Under the pieces are notes generated by a model. The model made no database searches. It worked only from the letters and a program-made list of their open reading frames with translations, and was not told the DNA's origin. The position numbers were made by a program, and so were the translations under genes. Below, in pieces: positions 1-5,873 of a DNA stretch of 6,592 bases; the stretch's first letter is position 1, and every line of letters starts with the position of its first letter. Origin of the DNA: Anaerolineae bacterium (GTDB taxonomy: Bacteria > Chloroflexota > Anaerolineae > 4572-78 > NAK82); NCBI GenBank assembly GCA_030597485.1, contig JAUVRU010000123.1, positions 1 to 6,592 on the forward strand. The letters run 5' to 3'.

Positions 1-57
1 CTCGCTCCCACACTCTCATATTCCGGCAGCTGATCTGCAATGGTGTGAGAGGGCGAG
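1..57. repeat. Imperfect inverted repeat in the 5' leader
   Basis: CTCGC (1-5) and CACAC (9-13) can pair with GTGTG (43-47) and GCGAG (53-57), enclosing a smaller hairpin GCAG/CTGC (26-29 with 35-38, five-base loop). The outer arms are interrupted by unequal bulges and no T-run follows, so this is not a convincing intrinsic terminator. It could be a leader RNA structure, the tail of an upstream gene's 3' region, or chance. No gene is supportable in 1-149; the frames there are short and show nothing recognisable. Confidence 0.25.
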
Positions 58-134
58 GCTTTCAGCTCCGCCACATTTGAACCGATACGCACGGAAGTTT
101 CGTTGATATCCGATTTATTCTGTAGGTAATCCAC

Positions 135-142
135 GAGGAGGT
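135..142 (+). promoter_or_regulatory. Strong ribosome binding site for the MttB-family gene
   Basis: GAGGAGGT is a near-perfect Shine-Dalgarno sequence, seven bases upstream of the GTG at 150. It decides the start of the gene. A TTGATA at 103-108 in the AT-richer stretch before it resembles a -35 box, but I see no good -10 at the right distance, so no promoter is called. Confidence 0.85.
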
Positions 143-149
143 ACTCAAA

Positions 150-1655
150 GTGATCAAATTGACGGAAACAAGGGCCAGCATTCAACCCATCAAATCGAAG
201 CTGAAGGTCAGCATACTCGATGATGGGGAGATAAAAGGGATAAACCAGACAGCCCGGGACATCCTGGAAGAAGTCGGGATCAATATCCCATCGGACAAGG
301 CGCTGGCAATCTATGCCGACGCCGGCGCCAGCGTCGATTTTGACAAGAAGATCGTCAAGATTCCAGCTCAGTTGGTGGCTGATTCTCTCAAAACAGCCCC
401 GCGGCGATATACACTGTGTGGTAGAAGGCCGGAGCTCGACGCCGACATCGGTGGCCATGAGGGCACCTATTTCTACTGCAGCGGTGAAGCGCCCAACATC
501 GTGGACCTGGAAACCGGAGAAAGAAGGCACTCGGTCAAGAGCGATGTGGCGAACATGGCCAAAGTAGCTGACTTCCTGCCCATCGTGTCACTGATATGGC
601 CCACGGTCAGCGCCAACGACAAAGGGGCGACCGCTCCGCTGCACGGCGTAGAAGCTTGTTTCAACAACACAGAAAAGCACGTCCAGACCGAATCGGTCAT
701 GGACGAGATCTCGGCCAAGTACGCCATCGAGATGGCTTCTGTGGTGGCCGGTGGCAAGGATGAACTCAGGAAGAGGCCGCTTCATTCACTGCTGCTGTGC
801 GCCATCCAGCCGCTCGCCCAGGACCGGGGAGGAATCGAAGCGGCCATCACCTACGCTGAGGCTGGCCTGCCCGTGGGGCTCATGTCCATGCCCACGCTGG
901 GACTGACGGGCCCTCCCTACTCAGCCGGTTCCTTGGCGACAGCCCTGGCAGAGGTTCTCAGCGGCTGTATTCTCACACAAATAGTCAATCCTGGAACGCC
1001 AAATTTCGTGTCGATCATCCCCTCGATTGTCGATCCACGGACGGCCAACTACTTCATGGGGTCATCGCCCGCCCAGATCACCAGTGCCGCCGCCGTTCAG
1101 CTGGCCCACTCCAATGGGCTGCCGATCACGGCCTGTCTGTCGTTCGGTGGGAGCCAATGGAAGCTTGGCAATTGGCAGGCCGGCATCGAGAATCTGTTCG
1201 TTCACCTCCTCGCTGTGATGGCGGGGGCCGATATGTCCTTCGGTCCAAGCGGCATGATCGAAGCTGTGAGTCTTCTGGACATGAGACGGATCCTATTTGA
1301 CCGAGAGATACTGCAGGCCATAGACATCATCACCGATGGATTTGAGGTCAATGAGCATACCTTGGCCTTTGACATGATCCGGGAGGTGGGTCATCGGGGC
1401 ATGTACCTGGCCCACAGGCGCACAGCTAAAGAGGCTCGTAAGCTCTGGCCGCCGTCGATTCTCTTCGAGAATCCCACGCAGCCGAACGACAAGTACCGGA
1501 ACCCAGTAGAGGTCGCCCAGGGCGCGATTGAGTGGATATTGGAGAATCACCGGCCCGAGCCTCTGCCTGAGGACGTCAGGCAGGAACTCGGGAGGATTGT
1601 ATCCGCTGCCGAACAGGACGAGGAGTTGAAGAGAAGTCTTTTCGATACAGACTAG
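150..1655 (+). CDS. Trimethylamine methyltransferase family (MttB-like) protein, non-pyrrolysine
   Basis: A 501-residue protein of the MttB superfamily (COG5598, Pfam MTTB), close to the usual full length of about 470-500. Characterised members move a methyl group from a methylated or quaternary amine to the cobalt of a small corrinoid protein in the cytoplasm; non-pyrrolysine relatives act on glycine betaine (MtgB), proline betaine (MtpB) or carnitine (MtcB). Visible landmarks: an N-terminal part with ARDILEEVGINIPS (35-48), a central GLPVGLMSMPTLGLTGP (239-255), and the C-terminal barrel segment GGSQWKLGNWQAGIEN (333-348) followed by AVMAGADMSFGPSGMIEA (355-372). The frame has no in-frame TAG, so pyrrolysine is not used. 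The GTG start is set by the RBS at 135-142. No corrinoid protein or corrinoid-to-folate methyltransferase lies in the window, so partner and substrate are unknown. A 116-base gap separates it from the next gene. The family call is firm; the substrate is not inferable. Confidence 0.9.
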   Translation: MIKLTETRASIQPIKSKLKVSILDDGEIKGINQTARDILEEVGINIPSDKALAIYADAGASVDFDKKIVKIPAQLVADSLKTAPRRYTLCGRRPELDADIGGHEGTYFYCSGEAPNIVDLETGERRHSVKSDVANMAKVADFLPIVSLIWPTVSANDKGATAPLHGVEACFNNTEKHVQTESVMDEISAKYAIEMASVVAGGKDELRKRPLHSLLLCAIQPLAQDRGGIEAAITYAEAGLPVGLMSMPTLGLTGPPYSAGSLATALAEVLSGCILTQIVNPGTPNFVSIIPSIVDPRTANYFMGSSPAQITSAAAVQLAHSNGLPITACLSFGGSQWKLGNWQAGIENLFVHLLAVMAGADMSFGPSGMIEAVSLLDMRRILFDREILQAIDIITDGFEVNEHTLAFDMIREVGHRGMYLAHRRTAKEARKLWPPSILFENPTQPNDKYRNPVEVAQGAIEWILENHRPEPLPEDVRQELGRIVSAAEQDEELKRSLFDTD

Positions 1656-1757
1656 GGACAGGCGTGTGGTCTTGATGGATCTTGGCATGCACATCCTATC
1701 GGAAACGCAGCAGAGTTGGCTTGCCACCAGCGAAATTCCGAACCGTTGCAGATGGCT

Positions 1758-1765
1758 CGAGGGAG
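1758..1765 (+). promoter_or_regulatory. Ribosome binding site for the hydroxyacyl-CoA dehydrogenase gene
   Basis: CGAGGGAG lies about six bases before the GTG at 1772, whose product begins directly at the Rossmann fold. It favours this start over the ATG at 1682, which would add 30 residues unlike the family and lacks a comparable site. Confidence 0.6.
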
Positions 1766-1771
1766 AATCTG

Positions 1772-3076
1772 GTGACGATTAAGAGACTCGCCGTCATCGG
1801 TGCGGGCACGATGGGACACGGCATAACCCAGGTATTCGCCCAAGCTGGCTTGCTGGTTACCTTGACCGACAGTGATGCGGACGTTCTCGGTACAGCAATC
1901 CAGCGCATCCAGGTTAGTCTCGAGACTTGTGTCGGACACAGCCCTGTCGCCGTCGACGGCGACAGGGCTGCGACTGCACTTGAGCGTATCGCGGTGGCCT
2001 CGGATCTAGCCGAGGCGGTTTCGCGGGCCGACTTTGTCATCGAAGCTGTCTCTGAGGATCTTGATGTAAAGCACAAAGTCCTTCGGCAGTTAGAGGAGCA
2101 CTGTCCAGCTCACGTCATCCTCACCAGCACCACCTCCAGCTTCTGTGTTCGTGACCTAGCAGTCGCACTGGGTCATCCGGAACGGTTCTTGGCAACGCAC
2201 TTTTGGAATCCACCCTATGTCATCCCGGTCGTGGAAGTGATGCCCGGGGACCGCACCTCTGCCGTGGCTGTCGAGACGACTCTCAAGCTTCTCGAGAAAG
2301 CGGGCAAATACCCAGCGTTGGTGAAGAAGGATACTCCAGGTTTTATCGGGAATCGCTTGCAGCATGCCCTGCGCCGGGAGGCGATAGCCCTCGTCGCGCG
2401 GGGCATCGCCAGTCCTGAGGACGTGGACCTCATCTCCAGACTGAGTTTTGGCCTGCGGATGCCCACGATCGGCCCGCTGGAGACCATGGATCTGGGCGGG
2501 CTGGACCTCACTCAGGCTATCCACAGCTACCTCCTGCCTGATCTCGACCGTTCCATAGAACCTGCGCAATTGATCAAAGACAAGGTTGCGTCCGGCGAAC
2601 TGGGCACGAAGGCAGGCAAAGGATTCTACGACTGGCCTCCGGGCCGGGCCGCACGGGTCATCCAATGGCGGGACGAGACCCTTCTCGACATACTCAAGTT
2701 GCTGAGGGATCGATCATCAGCTGTTGGCAATCAAGGAGAGCTACGATGTCATGCAACACAAAGAGATAGTCATCGTCGATGCCTTGAGATCTCCCATCGG
2801 CGATCACAATGGTGCGCTGTCGCCTGTACGGCCCGACGACTTGCTAGCTGTGGTTCTCAGGGCACTGGTGGACCGCGTCGGCATAGATCCGGCATCGATC
2901 GAGGACGTGTATGCCGGTTGTGGCAACCAGGCTGGCGAGGACAACCGGGATGTGGCGCGAATGTCGGCTTTGCTGGCTGGCTTTCCCACTCAGGTGAGTG
3001 GGGTAACGGTCAATCGCAATTGCGCCTCGGGTCTGGAGGCCGTGAACCAGGCCGCCAAAGCGATCATAGCTGGTGA
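1772..3076 (+). CDS. 3-hydroxyacyl-CoA dehydrogenase (NAD-dependent), with anomalous read-through tail
   Basis: Oxidises the 3-hydroxyl of an acyl-CoA to a ketone with NAD+. Residue numbers count from GTG 1772. The NAD-binding Rossmann motif GAGTMG is at 10-15, with an acidic D33 at the end of the second strand. The catalytic centre is intact: VIEAVSED (89-96), S/T-rich TSTTSS (118-123), H143 in HFWNPP, E155 twelve residues later (the His/Glu spacing of human HADH), and N194 in DTPGFIGNR. The C-terminal domain carries [11 protein letters not shown] (278-288) and ends with [12 protein letters not shown] (302-313), where family members normally stop (about 310-320 residues). Here the frame stays open for 121 more codons to the TGA at 3074-3076, overlapping the thiolase gene by 326 bases in another frame. 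This tail is rich in Arg, Cys, Trp, Gly and His and looks like a shadow translation. The functional product probably ends near 2710. A perfect 32-bp palindrome lies in codons 56-67. The partner thiolase follows directly. The HFWNPP variant also occurs in relatives acting on small hydroxy acids (recalled from the family, not checked), so the substrate need not be a fatty acid. Confidence 0.85.
   Translation: MTIKRLAVIGAGTMGHGITQVFAQAGLLVTLTDSDADVLGTAIQRIQVSLETCVGHSPVAVDGDRAATALERIAVASDLAEAVSRADFVIEAVSEDLDVKHKVLRQLEEHCPAHVILTSTTSSFCVRDLAVALGHPERFLATHFWNPPYVIPVVEVMPGDRTSAVAVETTLKLLEKAGKYPALVKKDTPGFIGNRLQHALRREAIALVARGIASPEDVDLISRLSFGLRMPTIGPLETMDLGGLDLTQAIHSYLLPDLDRSIEPAQLIKDKVASGELGTKAGKGFYDWPPGRAARVIQWRDETLLDILKLLRDRSSAVGNQGELRCHATQRDSHRRCLEISHRRSQWCAVACTARRLASCGSQGTGGPRRHRSGIDRGRVCRLWQPGWRGQPGCGANVGFAGWLSHSGEWGNGQSQLRLGSGGREPGRQSDHSW
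1939..1970. repeat. Perfect 32-bp palindrome inside the dehydrogenase gene
   Basis: The arm CAGCCCTGTCGCCGTC (1939-1954) is followed with no spacer by its exact reverse complement (1955-1970), centred on a GTCGAC; the flanking bases A1938 and C1971 break the symmetry. It encodes roughly [12 protein letters not shown] (residues 56-67), in the variable stretch between the first Rossmann helices and the RI-x-x-x-x-DL segment, and keeps the frame. In random sequence a 32-bp perfect palindrome is expected about 1.5 in a million times in a window of this size. Possible origins are a template-switch event that perfected a near-palindrome, or a small palindromic element. Confidence 0.95.
2711..3076 (+). 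other. Out-of-frame read-through tail of the dehydrogenase over the thiolase gene
   Basis: After the last family-like residues (LLRD, ending at 2710) the dehydrogenase frame has no stop until 3074-3076. The first codon of the tail is CGA (2711-2713), one C-to-T change from TGA; restoring it would give a 313-residue product of normal length. Alternatively a single-base indel near 2700 would bring in a TGA at 2703-2705 or a TAG at 2767-2769. The real coding content of this stretch from 2751 on is the thiolase, which reads in the +1 frame relative to the tail. Confidence 0.6.
2733..2739 (+). promoter_or_regulatory. Ribosome binding site for the thiolase gene
   Basis: AAGGAGA sits eleven bases before the ATG at 2751. 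It settles the thiolase start at 2751 rather than the in-frame TTG at 2724, which would place this site inside the gene. The site lies within the end of the dehydrogenase frame, as expected for translationally coupled genes. Confidence 0.75.
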
Positions 3077-4001
3077 GGCCGGAGTCTTTATCGGCGCTGG
3101 CGTGGAGTGTATGAGCCGTGCTCCGTGGTCGATGCCGAAACCGGAGCGCCCACGGCCGGTGGGGCACCCCCACATTTGGGACACGACCGTCGGCTGGCGC
3201 TACAACAATCCCAGGCTTGACGCGCTGTATCCCATCATCAGCCTGGGCGAAACTGCTGAAAACATCGCCGATGAAATGGGAATCACCCGCGAGGAACAAG
3301 ATGCCTTTGCCTTCGAAAGCCACCGGCGAGCAGTGGCGGCCATGGAGGCCGGCAAGTTCAGGGACGAGATCGTACCGATCGAGGTGGAGCAGCGCAAGGC
3401 TCCGCCCATGAAGGTGGACGAGGACGAGCACCCTCGCTGCAAGATCGTAGACGGCCGATATGAGCTTGCGACGAGCAAGGAGCAGCTGGCTCGTCTGAGG
3501 CCTGTCTTTCGCCAGGGGGGCACGGTAACGCCCGGCAACTCCAGTGGCATCAACGATGGCGCCGCCGCCCTCCTGCTAGTTGGCGCAGAGGAGGCCCGGG
3601 AACTAGAGCTGAAGCCGATGGCGCGCTGGGTGGGTTCGGCTGTGGCCGGCGTGGACCCCGGCGTGATGGGCTATGGTACGGTCCCGGCCACGCAGAAACT
3701 CCTCAAGCGTTTGGGATTGACTCTGGACGACATCGGCCTTGTCGAGCTGAACGAAGCTTTTGCCGCCCAGGCCATTGGAGTGATGCGCAGGTTGGGCCTG
3801 CGCCACGAGGTCACCAATGTCAACGGCGGGGCCATTGCACTGGGCCATCCCACAGGCTGCTCCGGCGCCCGCATCCTCACCACACTCTTGCACGAGATGA
3901 AGCGCCGCGCTCCCCAGGAGAATCGACCCTATTACGGACTGGCCACCCTGTGCGTTGGGGTGGGCATGGGTGTGTCTACGATCGTTGAATGGCTTGACTG
4001 A
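2751..4001 (+). CDS. Acetyl-CoA acyltransferase (thiolase), PcaF/PaaJ-like
   Basis: A 416-residue thiolase that cleaves a 3-oxoacyl-CoA with free CoA, releasing acetyl-CoA (or runs in reverse). All catalytic elements are present: the nucleophile C91 in NRNCASG, NEAF (334-337), H366 in [11 protein letters not shown] and C401 in CVGVGMG. The N-terminal half shows [22 protein letters not shown] (56-77) and the middle shows [14 protein letters not shown] followed by [11 protein letters not shown] (143-175); this pairing is typical of beta-ketoadipyl-CoA thiolases (PcaF, PaaJ) and related degradative thiolases, and the length fits. The start is fixed by the RBS at 2733-2739. The gene follows the dehydrogenase and is followed after 15 bases by the CoA-transferase gene, so the three are very probably one operon. 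No aromatic ring-cleavage gene lies nearby, so a ketoadipate role is not supported by context; the substrate is more likely the ketone made by the neighbouring dehydrogenase (inference). Confidence 0.93.
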   Translation: MQHKEIVIVDALRSPIGDHNGALSPVRPDDLLAVVLRALVDRVGIDPASIEDVYAGCGNQAGEDNRDVARMSALLAGFPTQVSGVTVNRNCASGLEAVNQAAKAIIAGEAGVFIGAGVECMSRAPWSMPKPERPRPVGHPHIWDTTVGWRYNNPRLDALYPIISLGETAENIADEMGITREEQDAFAFESHRRAVAAMEAGKFRDEIVPIEVEQRKAPPMKVDEDEHPRCKIVDGRYELATSKEQLARLRPVFRQGGTVTPGNSSGINDGAAALLLVGAEEARELELKPMARWVGSAVAGVDPGVMGYGTVPATQKLLKRLGLTLDDIGLVELNEAFAAQAIGVMRRLGLRHEVTNVNGGAIALGHPTGCSGARILTTLLHEMKRRAPQENRPYYGLATLCVGVGMGVSTIVEWLD

Positions 4002-4004
4002 GGT

Positions 4005-4010
4005 AGGAGG
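4005..4010 (+). promoter_or_regulatory. Ribosome binding site for the CoA-transferase gene
   Basis: AGGAGG lies in the short gap after the thiolase stop. It directly abuts the TTG at 4011 but is six bases from the in-frame TTG at 4017, so 4017 is the better start. Confidence 0.75.
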
Positions 4011-4016
4011 TTGATA

Positions 4017-5249
4017 TTGGATAGCACGCTGCGTCCCCTCACTGGTATTCGCGTCATCGGACTGGAGCAGTACATGAGTGCGCCCTACTGCACCATGCTC
4101 CTGGCCGATGCCGGCGCTGAAGTGATCAAGATCGAGATGCCCGGCCGAGGCGACCCACGGCGTTCCATCCCACCCTACGCCACCGACGACAGGGGACGGC
4201 GGGTGGCGGGGGGTTTTATCGGTTACAATCGCAACAAAAGGAGCCTGGCCCTGAATCTGCGCGAGGAAGCGGGCCGCGAAATCTTCAGGGATCTGGTCCG
4301 CCAATCTGACGTAGTGGTCGAGAACCTGCGTCCCGGGGCCATGGAGAAGCTTGATCTTGGGTACGAGCGACTGAAGACGCTCAATCCCCGTGTGGTGTAC
4401 GCAGCCATCTCGGGCTTTGGCCGGTTGGAGGGTTATACCGGCCCCTACAGTGATCGTCCGGCGTTTGACATCGTTGCCGAGGCGATGAGCGGGATGATGA
4501 ACCTGGTCGGTTTTGCCGACAAACCCCCCTCCTGGACCATCTATGGTCTGGCCGACGTCTATTCCGGCCTGGTCACCGCCTACGGGGTCATGCTAGCCCT
4601 CTTCATGCGCGAGCATACCGGAGAAGGCCAGTTTGTAGACAGTTCTATGCTCGACAATATGCTGGCCCTCAACGAGCGCATGGCCGTCATCTACTCCTTC
4701 ACGGGCCAGTCGCCGGAGCGCGGCCAGCTGAAGCACATCGCGCCCCGGGGCGCCTTCCGCTGCAGAGACGGCTATCTGGCCGTCAACGTCCCGGACGACA
4801 TCCAGTGGCGGCGCATGTGCGTGGCCATGGGTCGCGAGGATCTGCAGGACGATCCCCGTACGGCGGATGGCACGGCCAGAGGGGCCCGCACCGAGTTACT
4901 CCAGTCTGTCAGCGAAGACTGGCTGGGCGACAAGACCCGCGCCGAGGCTGCTGCACTCCTGGAGGAGCAGGGTGTGCCTTCGGGGCCGGTGTATACGGCT
5001 GAGGATGTGTTCGAAGACCCACACATAGCTGTTCGCCACATGCTGGTGACCGTGGATGATCCGGTTGCCGGGCCCCGCAAGTACGCCCGCAGCCCACTTC
5101 ATCTTTCCTCCGTACCTGAGATTCCCACCGAGCCTGCCCCGCAGCTGGGAGAGCACACTCGCACCATTCTGGGGGATCTGCTGGGATATGAAGAGGAGGA
5201 AATCGAGCGATGGCTGGACAAAGGTGTAGTAGAGACGTGCGAAGGATAG
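4017..5249 (+). CDS. CaiB/BaiF family (class III) CoA-transferase
   Basis: A 410-residue family III CoA-transferase, the normal length. Such enzymes move CoA between two carboxylic acids through an aspartyl-anhydride intermediate; known substrates include carnitine/butyrobetaine (CaiB), oxalate/formate (Frc), bile acids (BaiF) and benzylsuccinate. Seen here: the N-terminal core LRPLTGIRVIGLEQYMSAP (5-23), MLLADAGAEVIKIEMPGRGDPRR (27-49), the N-x-NKRSLALNL stretch (71-81), VVENLRPGAMEKLDLGYE (100-117), SGFG (132-135) and YGLADVYSGLVTAYGVMLAL (176-195), where D180 aligns with the catalytic aspartate of the family. The small domain holds RGAFRCRDGYLAV (244-256) and the LEEQGVPSGPVYTAEDVFEDPH segment (315-336). 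The TTG start at 4017 is chosen from the RBS at 4005-4010. It follows the thiolase by 15 bases. It probably supplies the CoA thioester used by the two preceding enzymes (inference); the acid it acts on cannot be read from sequence. Confidence 0.92.
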   Translation: MDSTLRPLTGIRVIGLEQYMSAPYCTMLLADAGAEVIKIEMPGRGDPRRSIPPYATDDRGRRVAGGFIGYNRNKRSLALNLREEAGREIFRDLVRQSDVVVENLRPGAMEKLDLGYERLKTLNPRVVYAAISGFGRLEGYTGPYSDRPAFDIVAEAMSGMMNLVGFADKPPSWTIYGLADVYSGLVTAYGVMLALFMREHTGEGQFVDSSMLDNMLALNERMAVIYSFTGQSPERGQLKHIAPRGAFRCRDGYLAVNVPDDIQWRRMCVAMGREDLQDDPRTADGTARGARTELLQSVSEDWLGDKTRAEAAALLEEQGVPSGPVYTAEDVFEDPHIAVRHMLVTVDDPVAGPRKYARSPLHLSSVPEIPTEPAPQLGEHTRTILGDLLGYEEEEIERWLDKGVVETCEG

Positions 5250-5325
5250 CGATATCGGGTTCGTTGCGTGCCCTCGTGTGAAACGTGGCGCTGACGTGCA
5301 CGGTTTGAGTGGGCAAAGTGCCTGA

Positions 5326-5339
5326 GAAGCCGCGGCTTC
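5326..5339. repeat. 14-bp perfect palindrome in the CoA-transferase/AcnX gap
   Basis: GAAGCCGCGGCTTC is a perfect palindrome in the 150-base non-coding gap (5250-5399), preceded by a small GGCA-AAG-TGCC hairpin (5312-5322). No T-run follows, so it is not a typical intrinsic terminator; it could be an operator for a dimeric regulator or chance (expected about 0.4 times per window of this size). I see no clear promoter in the gap, although its length allows one. Confidence 0.4.
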
Positions 5340-5384
5340 CGGTAACGCCGCCCGTCCAGGGGGAAAAAGTGGGACCGACCATCC

Positions 5385-5392
5385 GGGAGGGG
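5385..5392 (+). promoter_or_regulatory. Ribosome binding site for the AcnX small-subunit gene
   Basis: GGGAGGGG precedes the GTG at 5400 by seven bases. The surrounding GGAGG, TACT and AAAGTG resembles the initiation region of the first gene at 135-152. Confidence 0.75.
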
Positions 5393-5399
5393 TACTAAA

Positions 5400-5873
5400 G
5401 TGAGACGAACATTCATAGGGAGAGCACTCCTTCCAGGGAATCTAGAAGGCGAGGCCCTGGTGACCCACGTTGGATTCAACACCTATGCCAGCTTCTACAC
5501 AAGCATTCATGCCCAGGTCGAGGCGGCGCGGTGCGCCGACAGTGGAAACCCGGAGCTTTTCGGCAAGAACCTGACCGATAGGATCATCTGTCTGCCCAAG
5601 ACCGTGGGGTCCACTTCGGCGGGAGCTGTGTGGCAGCGCATTGCCCGCCTGGGGGTTGCCCCGAGAGCGATGCTGTTCTCCCAGCAGATCGACTCCTTGG
5701 CTGCTGGCGGACTGATTGTGGCCGATGTGTGGGCCGGAAAGCGGATATGCACTGTGGATCGATTGGGCGATGAGTTCCTGGAAGCGGTCAAGGATGGTGA
5801 TCGGATTGTGATCTCTAAAGATGGCACAGTGACAATAGAGTCCGGCCGGCGAGCGGAGCCAAGAAACGCATGA
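5400..5873 (+). CDS. Aconitase X (AcnX) small subunit, swivel domain (DUF126)
   Basis: A 157-residue protein matching the small swivelling domain of aconitase X enzymes. Characterised AcnX enzymes are iron-sulfur dehydratases: cis-3-hydroxy-L-proline dehydratase in bacteria and phosphomevalonate dehydratase in archaea. Family signatures in order: an N-terminal beta segment G-ALVTH (18-23), a basic-loop strand GKNLTDRIICLPKTVGSTSAG (55-75) whose S71-T72-S73 aligns with the family's Ser-rich loop, GVAPRAMLFSQQIDSLAAGGLIVADVWAG (85-113), and a terminal LGDEFLEAVKDGDRIVISKDGTVTIE strand (122-147). The W-G-G-x-D-P region of many members is replaced by NTYASFYTSIHAQVEAARCADSGN (27-50), placing it in a divergent branch. 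The family's catalytic iron-sulfur large subunit (DUF521) is not next to it or anywhere in the window, so this subunit is an orphan here. The GTG start is set by the RBS at 5385-5392. Its TGA overlaps the ATG of the next gene (ATGA), implying translational coupling. Confidence 0.82.
   Translation: MRRTFIGRALLPGNLEGEALVTHVGFNTYASFYTSIHAQVEAARCADSGNPELFGKNLTDRIICLPKTVGSTSAGAVWQRIARLGVAPRAMLFSQQIDSLAAGGLIVADVWAGKRICTVDRLGDEFLEAVKDGDRIVISKDGTVTIESGRRAEPRNA

Noticed and set aside
2..106. Open frame from the window edge to TGA at 104-106, possibly the end of an upstream gene
   Set aside because: Only 34 codons with no recognisable sequence, and it overlaps the inverted repeat; cannot be distinguished from chance.
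1563..1583. 8-bp stem, 5-base loop hairpin CTGCCTGA/TCAGGCAG near the end of the MttB-like gene
   Set aside because: Inside coding sequence, no T-run, and a stem of this size is expected by chance about once per window.
150..1655. Pyrrolysine-encoding MttB
   Set aside because: The frame is continuous with no in-frame TAG before the terminal TAG, so it belongs to the non-pyrrolysine branch.
1682..1771. Upstream ATG extension of the dehydrogenase
   Set aside because: Adds 30 residues that do not resemble the family before the Rossmann strand; the RBS at 1758-1765 points to GTG 1772.
2724..2750. Upstream TTG start for the thiolase
   Set aside because: The clear RBS at 2733-2739 would be inside the gene, and the ATG at 2751 starts just before the conserved [12 protein letters not shown].
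2746..2769. Mini open frame ATG-to-TAG overlapping the thiolase start
   Set aside because: Only seven codons; its ATG is closer to the RBS but out of frame with the thiolase, and nothing supports translation.
3603..4304. 233-codon open frame on the minus strand
   Set aside because: It lies wholly antisense to the thiolase and CoA-transferase genes, which carry intact catalytic motifs; no recognisable domain and typical GC-rich shadow composition.
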